Part shown: positions 1 through 12,627 of the stretch, piece by piece | Position numbering within the stretch: position 1 is the first letter of the stretch | Layout of the letters: each line of letters begins with the position of its first letter | Origin: Xestospongia bergquistia | Lineage: Eukaryota; Porifera; Demospongiae; Haplosclerida; Petrosiidae | Direction of reading: 5' to 3' | Assembly: GCA_963965975.1 (NCBI GenBank) | Contig: OZ014411.1 | Coordinates: 11,901,001-11,965,000, forward strand | Length of the DNA stretch: 64,000 nucleotides | Notes under the pieces: generated by a model | Databases searched by the model: none | Told to the model about the DNA's origin: nothing | What the model saw: the letters and a program-made list of their open reading frames with translations, nothing else | Translations under genes and position numbers: made by a program

Positions 1-1190
1 ACATACTGATAAATTCTCATTTGATTGAGTTGATATTACTAAAGTTGTTATTTCATTGGCTAATGATGTTTCTTTTGTAATTGATTTCAACTTTATTCCA
101 TTAACTAATGATCGTTTCACTTTTATTGATTTACATGAAACAAATAAACCAATTTCAAAGTTACAGTTTGATAACATATCTGCAATGAGTGTAGTGACAT
201 GACTTCATTAACTTGAAAGTGTACGTTCCTTATTTGAATATGACACTACAAAGAAGCTGTAGTTTAGACTACTACATAAACCACTGATGATCAGTTCACT
301 ATTGTTGGTCACTCCTAAACTAAATGTTTTACAATCACAATCATTCACACCATAGAACACCTCATAACCATCTATTAATGGATTGTTATTAACTGGAGGA
401 GACCATGTAACTAGACAATCAGAGGAATTGATCCATTTTGCTGAGGCATTTACTGGTTTCCTAGCAACTATAATACATAAATGATTATTACACTGTCTTG
501 TGTTACCTTATTTAATATTGTGAGAAAAATATGCTTGATTTATATCATTGTACTACTTATCCTCAACTCTAGAGTTAAATATAGAACAATTGTATCATCC
601 TTCATCTCTTGATTGAAATAGAAGCTCTACTACAATTTTAGTTTGTAGTTGATATGAGAGAATAATCTGTGTAATATTGGGATAGATCAAAGTATCATTT
701 AGTGTACAATTAATATATGTTGCTGTTCCATTTGTAACATGAAGGATATCAGAAATACTGAATCATCTCTTGTGAATAGTAATGACTTAAATATAATTTC
801 AGTGATCTTATGTCCTCCTAAACATATTAATAGAACTATCATTGATTGTCAATTTTATTCATTTTATTTAATTCACTGTTTGTTTTGCAAGTATACTCCT
901 TGTACAGTGCTGTGATTAATGTTTGATTTATATTATATTCATTTATACATGATTACATTCATCTAGTATAACACATGTATAAATACCCTTATAGTTATTT
1001 AACGCAAAGTCACTATATAGTCCAATCTGTCCAGACATATACATAGAATATAATGGTGATGAGTCATCTACTGTATACACTTGAGTACCATTAGGATAAT
1101 ACCAAACTCTAATATTAGCTTATTTTTAACACTTTAACATCATTTAATTCATCATTGTTTGGGTATCTTGATGGAAATGATTTTCAGGAA
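1..1190 (-). pseudogene. Decayed Ig/FN3 receptor copy, ectodomain part
   Basis: This is a degenerate member of the receptor family that is intact at 4255-6892. From right to left the Ig domain 1 exon (about 880-1180), the Ig domain 2 exon (about 529-824), the FN3 exon (about 185-475) and the start of a Ser/Thr-rich stalk (1-170) can be aligned by eye to the intact copies. Frames are broken by small indels in both Ig exons. The donor site after the FN3 exon, which reads as gttac on the plus strand in the good copies, is replaced by catat here. The membrane and tail exons would lie left of the window. I infer a dead copy; remote use of single exons cannot be excluded. Confidence 0.75.
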
Positions 1191-1959
1191 TCATGAAATT
1201 ATTTGAGTAAAATAATTATATTATTGTGTCCTCATTATAGTAATCCATGTTCACTTTATTGGATACAAAGGAACATGACCAATCTTTCTTGTTCTTTTCA
1301 AGTGTACATAAATGTACATTTGAATTGGACGATAATGTCAACAATTTACATTTTTCCACTTCAATTGTTTTTTATAAGAATCCTGAAATTATTCAGAAAA
1401 GTATACTCTTTTCAGTTTGAGTATGACACCCGACAGTGTTATATCTACGGCTAAGACTAAACTAGAAAGAACTGCATGGTTTGTATCATTCAATAAATCT
1501 TGAAACTTCACTTGACATGCGTATAAACTTAAGCGCTAGTTGTTCAGGAAAGTTGTAAACTAGATATATAGAATGAATACTGTTTTCACCACAACATGAT
1601 GTAACTATTACAAGTTGCTAAATTATGAATCCACAAACCGCTGTCAAATTCAGCTTGATTATACTCTTCAAACACCTATAATGATATGTATGTTCTTTTT
1701 TAAAAATATAAATTGTTCCTTAACTTCTTAAGACACTTAGTTGTAGCTTTTGATATTGGAGACTTTTTTGAAAATCTTGTACAAAAGAGGTAAAGCATTG
1801 AAATAAATTGTACTTATTTTGTTCCTGTTGACTCAATGACTACACACATTCAACTGATTTGTTGAGTACTTCATTTAGTTATTACAACTAATATGACCCT
1901 TTTACCAGTCACTGCAATAATAGTACTAAATAAACAATTCTATATGTATCAGGTACTTC
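1191..1959. other. Stretch without a supportable gene
   Basis: AT-rich sequence upstream of the decayed receptor. One 83-codon open frame on the plus strand (1203-1454) shows no recognisable domain and no splice context. I see no other feature. Confidence 0.5.
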
Positions 1960-2830
1960 TTTGACTTGACATGAAGTCTTTTAAGTTATGCTACACTGAG
2001 TTATGTGTAAGGGAGTATTTATTATTATTCTGTCACTTAATCTCAACATATAAGGTGACTAAGGTCAATACTCTCAATTGTCATATTAATGAGATAAAGG
2101 AATGGTGTTGTATATATAATAAATGGAATGATCAATAATTATATATAAGACAATAAATTATTAAATTATTATAATAGAATATTGGAAAGCATAGCCTCAG
2201 AAAAAAGGATATAAAAACTTATACACCACTCTTGGAGGTGTATAAGTTATGTATACACCTGAAACGAAACAATTGGCCAGTTAAGGCATACCATGGTATA
2301 AATCTAGTTACTCTCTGTTTTACACAGTTTAAGATTAAAAAAGGCTAATTCTCATGATCTGAATTACCTTAGTAGTAACGTTGATATTAGCATTGTGGTT
2401 GAGTATAATTTTTATAACATCTGTATGTCCAAAAACACTTGCATTATGAAGTGCCATAACATAACTTTAGTGTATTCTGTACATATGCCGTTTTCAAGAT
2501 ATCTTAATTTTGAATATATGTCACACTTTAAATACATATATTAAACTTGAGTGTGGTAATAGCTAAGAAAATTTTCTAAATTTAACAAAATGTTTCAAAC
2601 ATTATCTCCATAAAGGTTATAATACATTCACATAATTACTCCCTGATAACTGAACTTTCTTCTCATCATCATTCTTCTCTTCAGCAGATATGTTGGAATC
2701 TTTTGTTTATCTATTGTTTCCTTTCTTCTAATTAACTACTACATAAACATGTGATGAATATAGATTGTCATCTTGTCATCATGTATACAAAACTGTTTTT
2801 GAGATTTTTTACAGCGGTCCCTTCTCACAA
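1960..2830 (-). pseudogene. Decayed receptor 3' flank and cytoplasmic tail exon
   Basis: The part at 1970-2165 resembles the 3' flank of the intact receptor at 35968 (compare 35600-35760), including a shared block around gagataaaggaatggtgt. At about 2637-2800 the minus strand reads like a receptor tail exon: a VYVVV tyrosine motif, a lysine-rich stretch broken by two stops, and a final SNYVNV motif as in the intact 35968-38067 gene. No matching ectodomain follows at higher coordinates before 4255, so this is a left-over tail of a lost copy. Confidence 0.55.
2368..2465 (-). pseudogene. Orphan ankyrin repeat exon
   Basis: On the minus strand this reads as most of one ankyrin repeat (ALHNASVFGHTDVIKIIL, then NHNANINVTTK), followed at once by a GTAAT donor. 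The size and phase match the one-repeat-per-exon layout of the ankyrin exons in the gene at 43744-54812. No neighbouring ankyrin exons were found, so this looks like a transposed or left-over exon. The start of the repeat (the TPLH motif) is poorly preserved. Confidence 0.6.
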
Positions 2831-3517
2831 TTAGGTCACAAATATTTTGTCAGAAGTGGTTCCATATTGCAAATTATGATCAGGCCATATAATTAATTAG
2901 TGTTGTTACTATATATTCTGTGGTAGTATTGCTGTGTCATTGCACCTAAGGGTTGTCACTATGACATTTATAATGAGTATCCCTGCATAGTTGTACTACC
3001 CAAAGTGTTTGTAATATTAATTGAATTGAACTAATTAATTGTAGTCTCATTGATTTAGTCCCTTTTTATCTTAAGCATGCTACAGTATGTTTTAGCCTTG
3101 ATTATACTTGCTTTTGATGTTTGTATATAAGTAGATCTCATTTTACGTATTAGTCTCTCTCTCTCTTTTTTTGTTCTGATAAAAATCATTATTACTATAA
3201 AGTAAATTTCTTTTTATTATATATATAACTATTAGTGCTTCTTTGTTTGCTTTCCACTATATGGTATTGGTTTGGATTGTGGAGATCTTTCTCTATTCTT
3301 TGAAGTTTTCTTGGAAAGTGGCTCATGTCCATATTTGTCAAATGACTACCTTCTTTTCTTAGCTAATACTATACTACGCAACTAAAAACTCTAAATATGT
3401 ATAGACGTTCCATCCAATAATTGTAGTGCAAACTCAGTTTATCTTCAACTTATGTCAATATAAACTTTAATATTGCCATAAATACCTTTTCAATAAGTTG
3501 GATGAAACCAAGTAAAA

Positions 3518-3518
<1 letters not shown>

Positions 3519-3558
<40 letters not shown>
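3519..3558. repeat. (TA)n microsatellite
   Basis: An uninterrupted run of TA dinucleotides of about 40 bases lies in AT-rich intergenic sequence. The rest of 2831-4254 shows no gene. Confidence 0.95.
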
Positions 3559-3561
<3 letters not shown>

Positions 3562-4254
3562 TTCACTTACTGAACTAAATATTTTACAGTATTATTAGTG
3601 TGTTTGAGTAGCCTAACTGCAATTACAGATCAAGATCAATGTAATGCAAGAATTATAGGAAGAGAACTTACATATTAGATAATTTATAGGCATATGAATT
3701 ATTGTAAGGGGATAATATACAGTTTAAAATTAACTCTGTACAACTTCCTTCAATTCAAACATTGACTAATGACAATAGTAAGAGGGAAAATAGTATCTTC
3801 ATTAATAGACATTTACAATGAATAAATCAATTTAGTTATATAGAATTATACAGGATGCTTGTAATAATTGGATGAAAACTGATTCTGAAAGTAACAGTCA
3901 AAATCATACTGTTTACTATAGGATTGATTGTTTATGCAAATAATTAATCATGTTCAGTACATGTAAAACAACATTAGTTACTTTCACATGCATCAAATAA
4001 TTTGCTGCATGCATACAAGTTTTGTAGCCATAATATATTGTTCATAACAAAAAATTTAAAAAATGATAAGACAATACAATATTAAGGTATTGTGTACATA
4101 TGTAGTTTTGTTTTCAAAATAATTAACCAAAATTCTTAATTACATGTATATTTTTAAAATCACACTGTATCAAGCTATTATTAAACTCAGCAGCTAAAAA
4201 TAACGTTTTCTAAATTTAATGACAATGTTTCAACAATTTCCTTTAAAAACGTAC

Positions 4255-6892
4255 TTAATCTTTATCTACATTTGCATATTCTGACAACTGAACTGTCATT
4301 TCATCGTAATTCATCTCTATAGCAGTTGCCATAGAATATATTGGTTGTAAACTATTTTGTGGCGGCTGAGCTGGCTTAGAATCATTGCCTTTCTTCTTAT
4401 CAACTACTGCATAAACATGTGATCCGATATCATCTTTATTCTCATTATCTCTTAATTGTAGATTTTTGTCATTTAACTCACTTTCAACTGTCGTACCATC
4501 TCTGTATTGTAAGAATCAACATTGTGGCTGTCAACATTTATTATATCAGCATTACATGTTTACCTTGATGACATTTGTTCTTCTGTATATTCTCTTTGTG
4601 GCTCTGTTATGACACTAGAATAGTATGACAAAAACATTCTGTTCTTTAATCAGAAACAACAATTACAATAGCTATGATGGATATGGGAAACTATTTACAA
4701 TTAACTATAATACTTACATTTTTTTTGGTTTTCTTCTAGATCTTAGTAAACATAAGCAGCTTAAAATGAACAGAATGAAAGATATAAGGTTAGTGAAAAG
4801 TAAAAATCCAGCACCGATCTTAACTGGCAATGATGATAAAATTTCTTCAAAAGTACAGCTTTGTGATTGAGAACTGGGAATTGTATTAACTGATGGTCAG
4901 TGACGTATCTAATGAATGGAATAATCCAAATTTTATATCCATGAAATATATCATTGTGATTACTTACCATGTAATAACATTATTGATGCCAATTGGTAAT
5001 GTCAATGATGGTTATATAACGAAAGAAATAAAGCAATTTTAAAAGTATCACTATAAAAGGTAATAAGTTATTTAATCTGTTTAATTTTAATTCAATTTTT
5101 ATCTTGGATTGCTATGGAATCTAGAACTCATGTGTATTACTCACTGTATAATTTGTTGGTATGCTATACTATTACAAAGCAATAGATTATACAGTGAGTA
5201 AACAACATGAACTTTGTATTCCATATATATCCATTATTGAATTAGTTGTCCAATAACATATACTCTGTTACGTTGAGAATGGACACTAACTCAATATTAT
5301 AAGCATGGCTAAGAAGAGGTTAAAGAGAAAAGGTTTTCACCATTTAAAATGCTTTGAAAGTCCGCAAATTTTATCAAAAGTCTATTTTGATGAAAATCTA
5401 GTTAATCAGAACTCCCGTATTAAGTCAATTGTGATCTTCGCATCCATCATCACACGCACTTTGTATATTAATAACGAACCTCACGCAAGCGTTCTCCAAC
5501 AAGTTCAGAATCTGTTGAATATACCTTTAGTATAAAGTAAGACAGAGACAACTGCAAGGAAGTACGTAAAACAATGCAACAACGACGCCACGCCCAAGTT
5601 AGGTTGATGACGTTTAATAATTGCGATTCCAATAAACCTCAACCGGAACAGAGTACATTAATTTCTACAGCAATATGAACTATGACATTTGATAAGTTAC
5701 CTGTAATGACATCACTCCATTCACTTGGAAGTGTATGTTCCTCATTTGAATATGACACCACAAAGAAACTGTAATTTAGACTACTACATAAACCTTTAAT
5801 GATCAGTTCAGTATTGTTAGTCACTCCTATACTGAATGTTCCACAATCACAATCATTAACACCATAGAAGACCTCATAACCATCTATTAATGGATTGTTA
5901 TTAACTGGTGGAGACCATGTGATCAGAACTTCAGAGGAATTGATCCACTTTGCTGTGGCATTTACTGGTTTCTTAGCAACTATAATAAATGATTATTATG
6001 TTGTCTTGTGTTTTCGTACATACCTTTAACATATATATTATTGTGAGCAGGATAGGCTTGATCTGTATATTTGTAGTACTCATCCTTAACTCTAGAGTTA
6101 GATACAGAACAATTGTAACATCCTTCATCTCTTGATTGAAATAGAAGCTCTACTAAAATTTTAGTTGGTAATTGATATGAGAGAATAATCTGTGTAATAT
6201 TGGGATAGATCAAAGTATCATTTAGTGTACAATTGATATATGTTGCTGTTCCATTTGTAACAATGAAGGATATCAGGAATGCTGAATGATCTCTGGTAGA
6301 TAGTAATGACTTGAATGTTGTTTCAATTATCTTAGGTCCTCCTGAACACATTAATAAAACCATTATTGATTGGTAATTCAATTTAACTCACTGTTGTTTT
6401 CATAAGTATTCGTATTGTACAGTGCTATTGTTAATGTTTGATTTACATTACATTCATCTTGTATAACACATGTATAAATACCCTCAGAATTATTCAGCCA
6501 AACGTCATGATATAATCCAATCTGTCCTAACATATGTGTAGAATATAATGGTGATGAGTCATCTACTGTAGACACTTGAGTACCATTAGGATTATACCAA
6601 ACTCCAATATCATACTCATTTTTAGCGCTTTGACACCACAAGGTATCATTTAGTCCATCATTGCTTGTATTATCTCGATGAAAGTGATTTGCAGGTATCA
6701 TGGAATTATTTGGGTAGGACATATTATTGTACTCTACATACAATCGTACTCCTGTATATAAAAATATATAATATAATTAGTTAACGTATTTTTAAAAAAC
6801 TTACCTGTGTAAGGCAATGGAGGTAGATCATTAGACCTGGCCAATAATGGCATTAGTACACTAACTGTAAGATATAATAAGATAGTTGACAT
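4255..6892 (-). CDS. Ig-Ig-FN3 transmembrane receptor with ITIM-like tail, copy B
   Basis: Seven exons join in frame to 504 aa: 6805-6892, 6392-6751, 6024-6341, 5701-5979, 4718-4889, 4564-4614 and 4255-4501. All borders are GT..AG; the intron phases are 1,1,1,1,2,2. Met1 begins a hydrophobic signal peptide (STILLYLTVSVLMPLLA). Ig domain 1 has Cys69, Trp81 and Cys124 in a GIYTC motif. Ig domain 2 has Cys187 and Cys227 in DEGCYNC. FN3 spans about 256-348. A short Ser/Gln-rich stalk precedes a helix at about 373-397. The roughly 107-residue tail has tyrosines in HVYAVV, PIYSMA, NYDEM and LSEYANV; SEYANV fits the ITIM consensus and also holds a Grb2-type YxN. Many NxS/T sites fit a glycosylated cell-surface protein. 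A role in recognition is inferred; the ligand is unknown. The ectodomain is nearly identical to copy C at 12628. Confidence 0.82.
5138..5206. repeat. Inverted repeat in receptor B intron
   Basis: Two arms of about 24 bases (around tactcactgtataat and attatacagtgagta) face each other across a spacer of roughly 22 bases. The same hairpin lies at about 13466-13535 in copy C with some arm changes. It may be a tiny TIR element carried along in the duplication. Confidence 0.6.
5305..5535 (+). CDS. Small conserved antisense ORF in receptor intron (76 aa)
   Basis: A 76-codon frame starts at an ATG and lies on the strand opposite the receptor, inside the intron between the FN3 and membrane exons. It begins MAKKRLKRKG and ends LLNIPLV. 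An equal-length frame with four amino-acid changes lies at 13634 in copy C. I do not recognise the protein; it has a basic N-terminus and no signal peptide or membrane segment. The two copies differ at about as many replacement as silent sites, so the shared frame may only reflect the recent duplication. It could also be an exon of an old transposon gene. Confidence 0.3.
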   Translation: MAKKRLKRKGFHHLKCFESPQILSKVYFDENLVNQNSRIKSIVIFASIITRTLYINNEPHASVLQQVQNLLNIPLV

Positions 6893-8863
6893 CGTAATTT
6901 CTGCCAGTCTGCTTGTAGCTAGTCGCAGAATATTAATTATTCAATAGATACATCCATGGATGTGACATCACTTCCTGTATGTCCTCGAGTGATAAGTAAA
7001 AGGTTGATTTACATATATTCCGTTTAATATAACTTTAAATATGCTATCTAACATGTCATACATGTATCTCTTATGTTTTCAATGGTCATATATTAGCCTC
7101 CAACAGTTTGTTTTATTTATAATTAATATTGTTTTAATTAATTTAGTTTAGTTATGATAATTTTAATTAACTAACTATAACTAATTAAAACTAACTATGA
7201 CTGACTAAAATTATCTGGTGAGAGTGCAAAACTAACTACAATTAACTTTAAACTAACTAAAACTCTACAAGTAGTTGATGCATACAAAGTTAAACCATGA
7301 TATAATTAGGTTTTAGTTAAAGTGATAAACAGTATACGCTAAATTGAATTGTATGGACAGATGTACAAGTAATTATTGTTTAAGGTTTCGTTTAGTAATA
7401 AATTCATTTCTTTTTTATATTGATTCATTTCATTTCTTGACCTCCTTCCATTAGCACATGACATAAGAGTTTGCTTTGTTTAGAGCACAGTATAATTCGG
7501 TCTACATACTGAATAATTTATTAACTTTAGACTATTGCATTATAACTAAATCCATCATATACAATAACAAAACATTTATAATATAAGAAATACTAACTAT
7601 AACTAACTAAAACATTGTAAATAACAAGAAATATTGTTAAATATTCAAAAACAAATTATAAATAACTAAACTAAAAAATAAAAACGTATATAATAACTTC
7701 TGAACATATTATAGTAACTTGTAAATTTTTGGCAATTACAAACCATTTTTAAAAGTTTTACTTGTTTTTGCTGTGTAGTTCAGTGTGTACTGTTGATATC
7801 TTGAGTACATTGCAGTTTAAGTACTACATAATTAATCATACATCTTGTTTGAAATAGATATCTTAAGAAGAGTTAAGCTATGAAAAAATGATGTTTTACT
7901 CAAGAATAGGTACAATTTGTGATGATGTTGACTTTAATATTGGTTTTAATATGTTTATATATATTATTTAACTACTTGTTTGTCCCTAATATATACATAT
8001 ATCAACTTATTCTTGGTAAATTAGTCATTTATTAATTCACTTCTACATGACAGCCATGGTATGTGAGCATGCGCATATATGAAGCATCATACTAAACAGG
8101 TGGAAGTGTTCAACATGACATTACTGAACTGCAATAGCAATTATAGAAATCACAATCATTTTGCACATTGTCCATTACGTGATGTTCATGACCAATGAAA
8201 AGCTGGTAATTAAACAAGAGAGATATTGCTAAAATATAGCTGCAAAGTTTATGAAATTCTATTCATGTTAGAGAAAGAAGTAAAGAAATGAACTAAAGGA
8301 AGAATGATGACTTTTCAATGGTAATCTCAACTGTAGAAAATGAATTAGCTTCCATTTTTGATGACACTGCAGATATTACATAGCGATAAAAACTTCACCT
8401 TTCAAACAAAGAGTAGAAGAAAGTACTCACCTTCAATTCAAAAGTTATACTATATACTTTGTTTAGCTGATCAGGTTCCAACAAATAAATTGCAGATATC
8501 ATTATGACAGCTGTAGATATTTTAATCCTACTATAGATGTTGATCTTCTAAAGATACTCATGCAACGAGCTTGTTGTAGTTACATGCATAAAAAAGAATT
8601 AAAACTGTTAATAAAAGTCACAAACAATAATACTTTGTATACAGGCTACAGACAGTATTAATTTTACTATTCTAGTTTCATCCACATCTGACTCTGTATC
8701 TAGACAAAATATATTAAGTAAAAAAAAATTAGTGAGGAATGTAGAGAAGAAGATGAAAAAATTTGGACCTGCTACATTAAACGTCATGGATCTAATTGAA
8801 AACTTTTCCTTTATGTACCTTGGCATTAATTTGCAATAGCATTTCTAAGTGGAATTGTATTTA
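6893..8863. other. Receptor B upstream region with ACTAA-rich repeats
   Basis: This is the 5' flank of receptor B. Parts of 6893-7700 are homologous to 15222-16090 upstream of receptor C. Both contain many copies of aactaaaacta/taactata-type units (7130-7270, 7590-7680), typical of the inner parts of small hAT-type elements. A plus-strand frame of about 50 codons at 8678-8839, preceded by a possible tattctag acceptor, is open but unrecognised. No gene can be supported. Confidence 0.5.
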
Positions 8864-11452
8864 CGAAGTGGCTATCCGTCCTGTAACCGTAAGTCACCAG
8901 CATTACTATCCGTCCGGCAGTCAGTACTGAGCATGCGCATAACCTCACACGTAACGTGTGGAAAATGGCTGCTGTACAGTTTGCAGTTGGCAGCACCTTC
9001 TCCTCTTTTGAGAAGTTGGAAGCAGAAGTAAAAGCCTACCAGAACGAGAAGTTTGTTCAAATTGTTAAAAGGGACACAAGGACACTGGAAATGGCCAGAA
9101 AAAGAGTACCAAACCGAGGTGAAGGCGCGAATACTTCTTTGGTTTACTATTCTATACATTACACTTGTGCTTTTGGAGGAAAAAGCTACAAAAGTGAAAG
9201 AACTGGACAGAAGATGAATCAAAGGTAATGAAAGAGTCAACTTAGATGGTAAAACCTTTCGTAAAAGTAATAAATTGATAATTACTCATGCTATGCAGTC
9301 TATGAACATTTAAGTTTCATTTGTATTATATTTATTATTACAGCATGCTGAAACAAGGCTGCCAAGCTGGGATAAAGATCAAGCTAAGTGAAGACAAGCA
9401 GTCTCTCATTATCACGGATATATGTGAAGACCATAATCATGTTGTTGATAAGGTATTTGAGCTTAATGTCATTATTAACCCTCAGCTTGCATGTGTGAAG
9501 GTTACTGTACTCATTCTGTCTGTCAGTTCGTCCACTGCCCTATTTGGTTCTGCAGGGTTTGTTTGCTATAAAAATCAAACTGCATGCTCAGCGTTACATA
9601 ATTTTCCAAAAATATGTAGGATAGGTTCATTGTTCCAGCGTACATTTAAAGGGGTACTATCCCTTAAATTGGCTGCAATATAATCGTCAATCACATATAA
9701 TATTATACATTTTTAGGACATTTATGATCACCTACCTCAGCAAAGGAGATTTGATGCAGATGAAAAGGAGAATGTTAAGGGATTACTAAAACTTATAGTA
9801 AATAAAAAACTGCTGCAGCAGCATATCAGTGGATGTACGCACAAGGTGGTTATGCTAAAGGATATCAGCAACCTTCAAATGAATGAGTTTAGTAGACGAT
9901 ATGATGTCCTGATAACATTGAGGGATGCTTGGATGAATGGAAAGGAAGTACTTATCAATCCACTAAATGGTAGGTTTGTGACTAGACATAGGGAATGTGG
10001 TGTAAATTGTCCCCTCAAGGATCCTACATGAGCCCCCAAAGCAATAGATTTGACTGCACCTATTACAAATACAGAATACCATTCCCCACGGCATTGATAT
10101 ATGTAGTACATATACCTATCACATTCACTTTTGCCCCTCAAAGTGTTATATCTGAAATAGACACTGGAACATCTATCCCCATTACTCTTTTTTATTCATA
10201 TAGAAGATGACAACACCCCTACGAACAGTGTATCTCCCCCTACAGATCCTCGTAAAGAGCAACGTAAGTTAATACTATACTATGTGTAATTACATTACAT
10301 GTATATATGTTCTCTTAGTGGATGATCAGGCTACTTCCAAGGAAACCCTAAAGGATCGTGTACATGAGAGCTGTCGATCTACAACCCAAACCCCAGGTTT
10401 GTGAATAGTGAATAGATGTGGGTGTGTGTTCTATATATAGAATCCCTAACTTAGACTTGGAGAGTCTCAAACCTCCTCCAGTCATTAAGAAACGTGGATG
10501 GCCCAAGGGAGCTGAGAAAACTGTTATCGGTTTGCCAAGATGTAAGAAGTTTAGAGGAGAACAGATCAGAAAGCCAGTAGCATTTCTGAAGAAAACCACT
10601 GCCAATAGGGAAGAAGGTTTGTCTGTATAGTACTGTTTTTTGGAGTGTAATCATCTTTATTATATTATACTTGCTTCCCTAGTTATGCTATCATGGTTCC
10701 TTGATCGCCAAGTAAAGGAGAGTGTACTGGCAAGAAAGCGGCTGTAGAGGAAGAAGATGTGGAGATAAGACCTGAGAGAATTCCATCTACATGTCTGGAA
10801 GAGGATGTATGCATTCAAAGTATACAGAAGTACTTCTCAAGAGATGCATGGTGTGCTCTAACAAATGTCCCGGGTGTTCTTCGGAGCAATCCTGTGTGGT
10901 ATTCTGGAATATGTGCCAAAGAAATAAATGATGAAACATAAAACTCTATCAAATGTGATTCGTGTCTAACATGGTTTCATTTCCAGTGCACCTGTATTAA
11001 ACAAAGCCCAAAGGCTAAAGAGTTGTTTTGTCATCACTGTCGTGCCAATGTCCCTTAGAGGCCAGAGGCTCTGTGTATTGCTCTGTTGTTTTGTGTATTC
11101 CAACTCTTACCAAATTTTGTGATATGATTTGTTAATTGATTGTACCAAAACATAAGTGGACCAAATATTAAACCAACAGACAGCAGTTTAGCTGTAAGTC
11201 AGTAAGCATGGGTCACAATAACAAATGTTTGTAGCCTCAGTAGATATCTATCTTTACACAGCTGAGCAAACGTGTCTGCTTGTCTATTTCCTGGGTCCTA
11301 GTACGTTGTGTGCAAGTCTATAGCATGTAGTATACATGCGAAGGTAGAATTGTTGTTCAAGTAAGGTCAAAGGTTACGCGCATGCTCATTACTGACTGCC
11401 GGACGGATAGCAATGCTGGTGACTTACGGTTACCAGACGGATAGCCACTTCG
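8864..11452. mobile_element. Mutator-like (MULE) DNA transposon, 2.6 kb, with 82-base TIRs
   Basis: The ends form inverted repeats of 82 bases (8864-8945 and 11371-11452) starting CGAAGTGGCTATCCGTC, with about six mismatches. The element is flanked by a perfect 9-base direct repeat, TTGTATTTA (8855-8863 and 11453-11461). A 9-base target duplication and long TIRs are characteristic of the Mutator superfamily. The inside carries exon-like pieces of a FLYWCH/FAR1-type zinc cluster and a PHD finger, but I see no DDE transposase core, so the copy is probably internally deleted or non-autonomous. The well-matched TIRs and clean target site suggest a fairly young insertion. Confidence 0.88.
8956..11058 (+). 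pseudogene. MULE-carried gene remnant: FLYWCH/FAR1-like and PHD zinc domains
   Basis: Plus-strand pieces inside the transposon are as follows. 8956-9225 reads MWKMAAVQF and leads to YTCAFGGKSYK, the first half of a WRKY/FLYWCH-like zinc cluster. 9343-9450 continues it with CQAGIKIKLS and CEDHNHVVDK. 9717-9905 reads IYDHLPQQRRFDADEKENVK, then a stretch rich in Leu, Lys and Gln. 10441-10617 reads GWPKGAEKTVIGLP and KPVAFLKK. About 10880-11058 gives the Cys/His pattern of a PHD finger (KCDSC, WFHFQC, FCHHC) ending in a stop. ZSWIM3-like proteins and MULE-encoded proteins share this order. A stop falls before the PHD cysteines (ETstopNS at about 10940), and the transposase/SWIM middle is missing. 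I infer a broken gene. Confidence 0.65.
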
Positions 11453-11461
11453 TTGTATTTA

Positions 11462-12163
11462 ATGACCTAAGCACTTTCTTTAGTTACAGGCAACATTGTC
11501 CTGTGTATACAATGGTACATGAATGTTGAAAATTGTTGGGAAATATGGTGTCCCTGAGTATGGATGTGGAGATATCAACTTTCCAGACTTTCTATGGGTG
11601 ATGTCTACTGATTCTAGTGTAACTGAAGAGTCTTGTTTGTACTATCAATCTTGTGCTAATGTAACAATAGATTGCCAGGTTGGAAATTGGCGTTTCAACT
11701 GTAACTGCAAATGTATCCACATTTTTTCTTATAGAAGCACTTGTACAATTATTGACATAGACTGGTAAAAATACAGATAATAGATTAGAAAGAGATATAT
11801 GTGCCAAATTGTTAGATCCTACTGAAATTGCTCGATTAAAGTAGATGGCTTAATGTTTTACCATGTTTATGTAGATCATGTGCACGTGATGTTGTCCAAG
11901 TCCAATGACCTTATAAGTCTGTTTTGGATATTAACATACACTACCTTGAGCTAAATGTCTTTTTGCAAGAAGTTGAGCACAGCTTTAGTGATGGTCAAAG
12001 GACATGCTGTGTTCAAATCAGAAAGAGAACTTATTAGTGAAAAGAAGAAGTAAATGATCGTCATCATTGTAGGTCACAAGCTGTTTATGAGTATTTGTTA
12101 ACAAAATTTGAAGATGTTAGTATCATGTACCTATTGCAAGAGCTGTGAAAATAAAAAAAACCA

Positions 12164-12209
<46 letters not shown>

Positions 12210-12627
12210 TTATGACATAATTGGCTTCTAGGACAAAAGTATTGGGACCCAGAGGATCCAGATATGTTTGGAGAGCTTTCTGCATCGAAACCAAGCCATG
12301 ATCTATCTGAATGACTACATGACCACTCCCATTCCGAATTAAATCAAAATTAATGGCTATTTCCAATCTTGTTGAAATTAAAAAATAAATTCCCCAAATG
12401 ACCTTCCTGATGATCAACGACTTAAAGTGATAAATTTAGCAATTGAGTCAAGAGAAAGTGTACTAAAGAAATAGCAACATGAAGTAGAGCAGAGAGTTAG
12501 AAAAAAGACATACATCCACTTATGAGACAAGAAGCTAGATTTGAAGTTTTAATGATATCTAATTTTAGAAAAATTAATTAAAATATGTTTACATTTTATA
12601 ATTATATCTAAACTTATATTTTTTTAT
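11462..12627. other. Intergenic stretch with (TA)n(TG)n microsatellite
   Basis: The clear feature is a compound TA/TG run at about 12163-12207. The frame at 12085-12417 on the minus strand reads through this run and is not a gene. A possible short TIR-like string (ggacaaaagtattgggacc, about 12232) recalls Tc1/mariner ends but has no visible partner. Nothing else can be supported. Confidence 0.55.

Noticed and set aside
8872-9240. Minus-strand frame in the MULE element
   Set aside because: It is the shadow of the plus-strand zinc-cluster exon and begins inside the TIR.
12230-12260. Tc1/mariner end (acaaaagtattgggacc)
   Set aside because: There is no opposite inverted repeat, no TA target duplication and no transposase nearby.
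12085-12417. 110-codon minus-strand frame containing a His-Thr run
   Set aside because: It reads through the (TG)n microsatellite and has no splice signals or recognisable domain.
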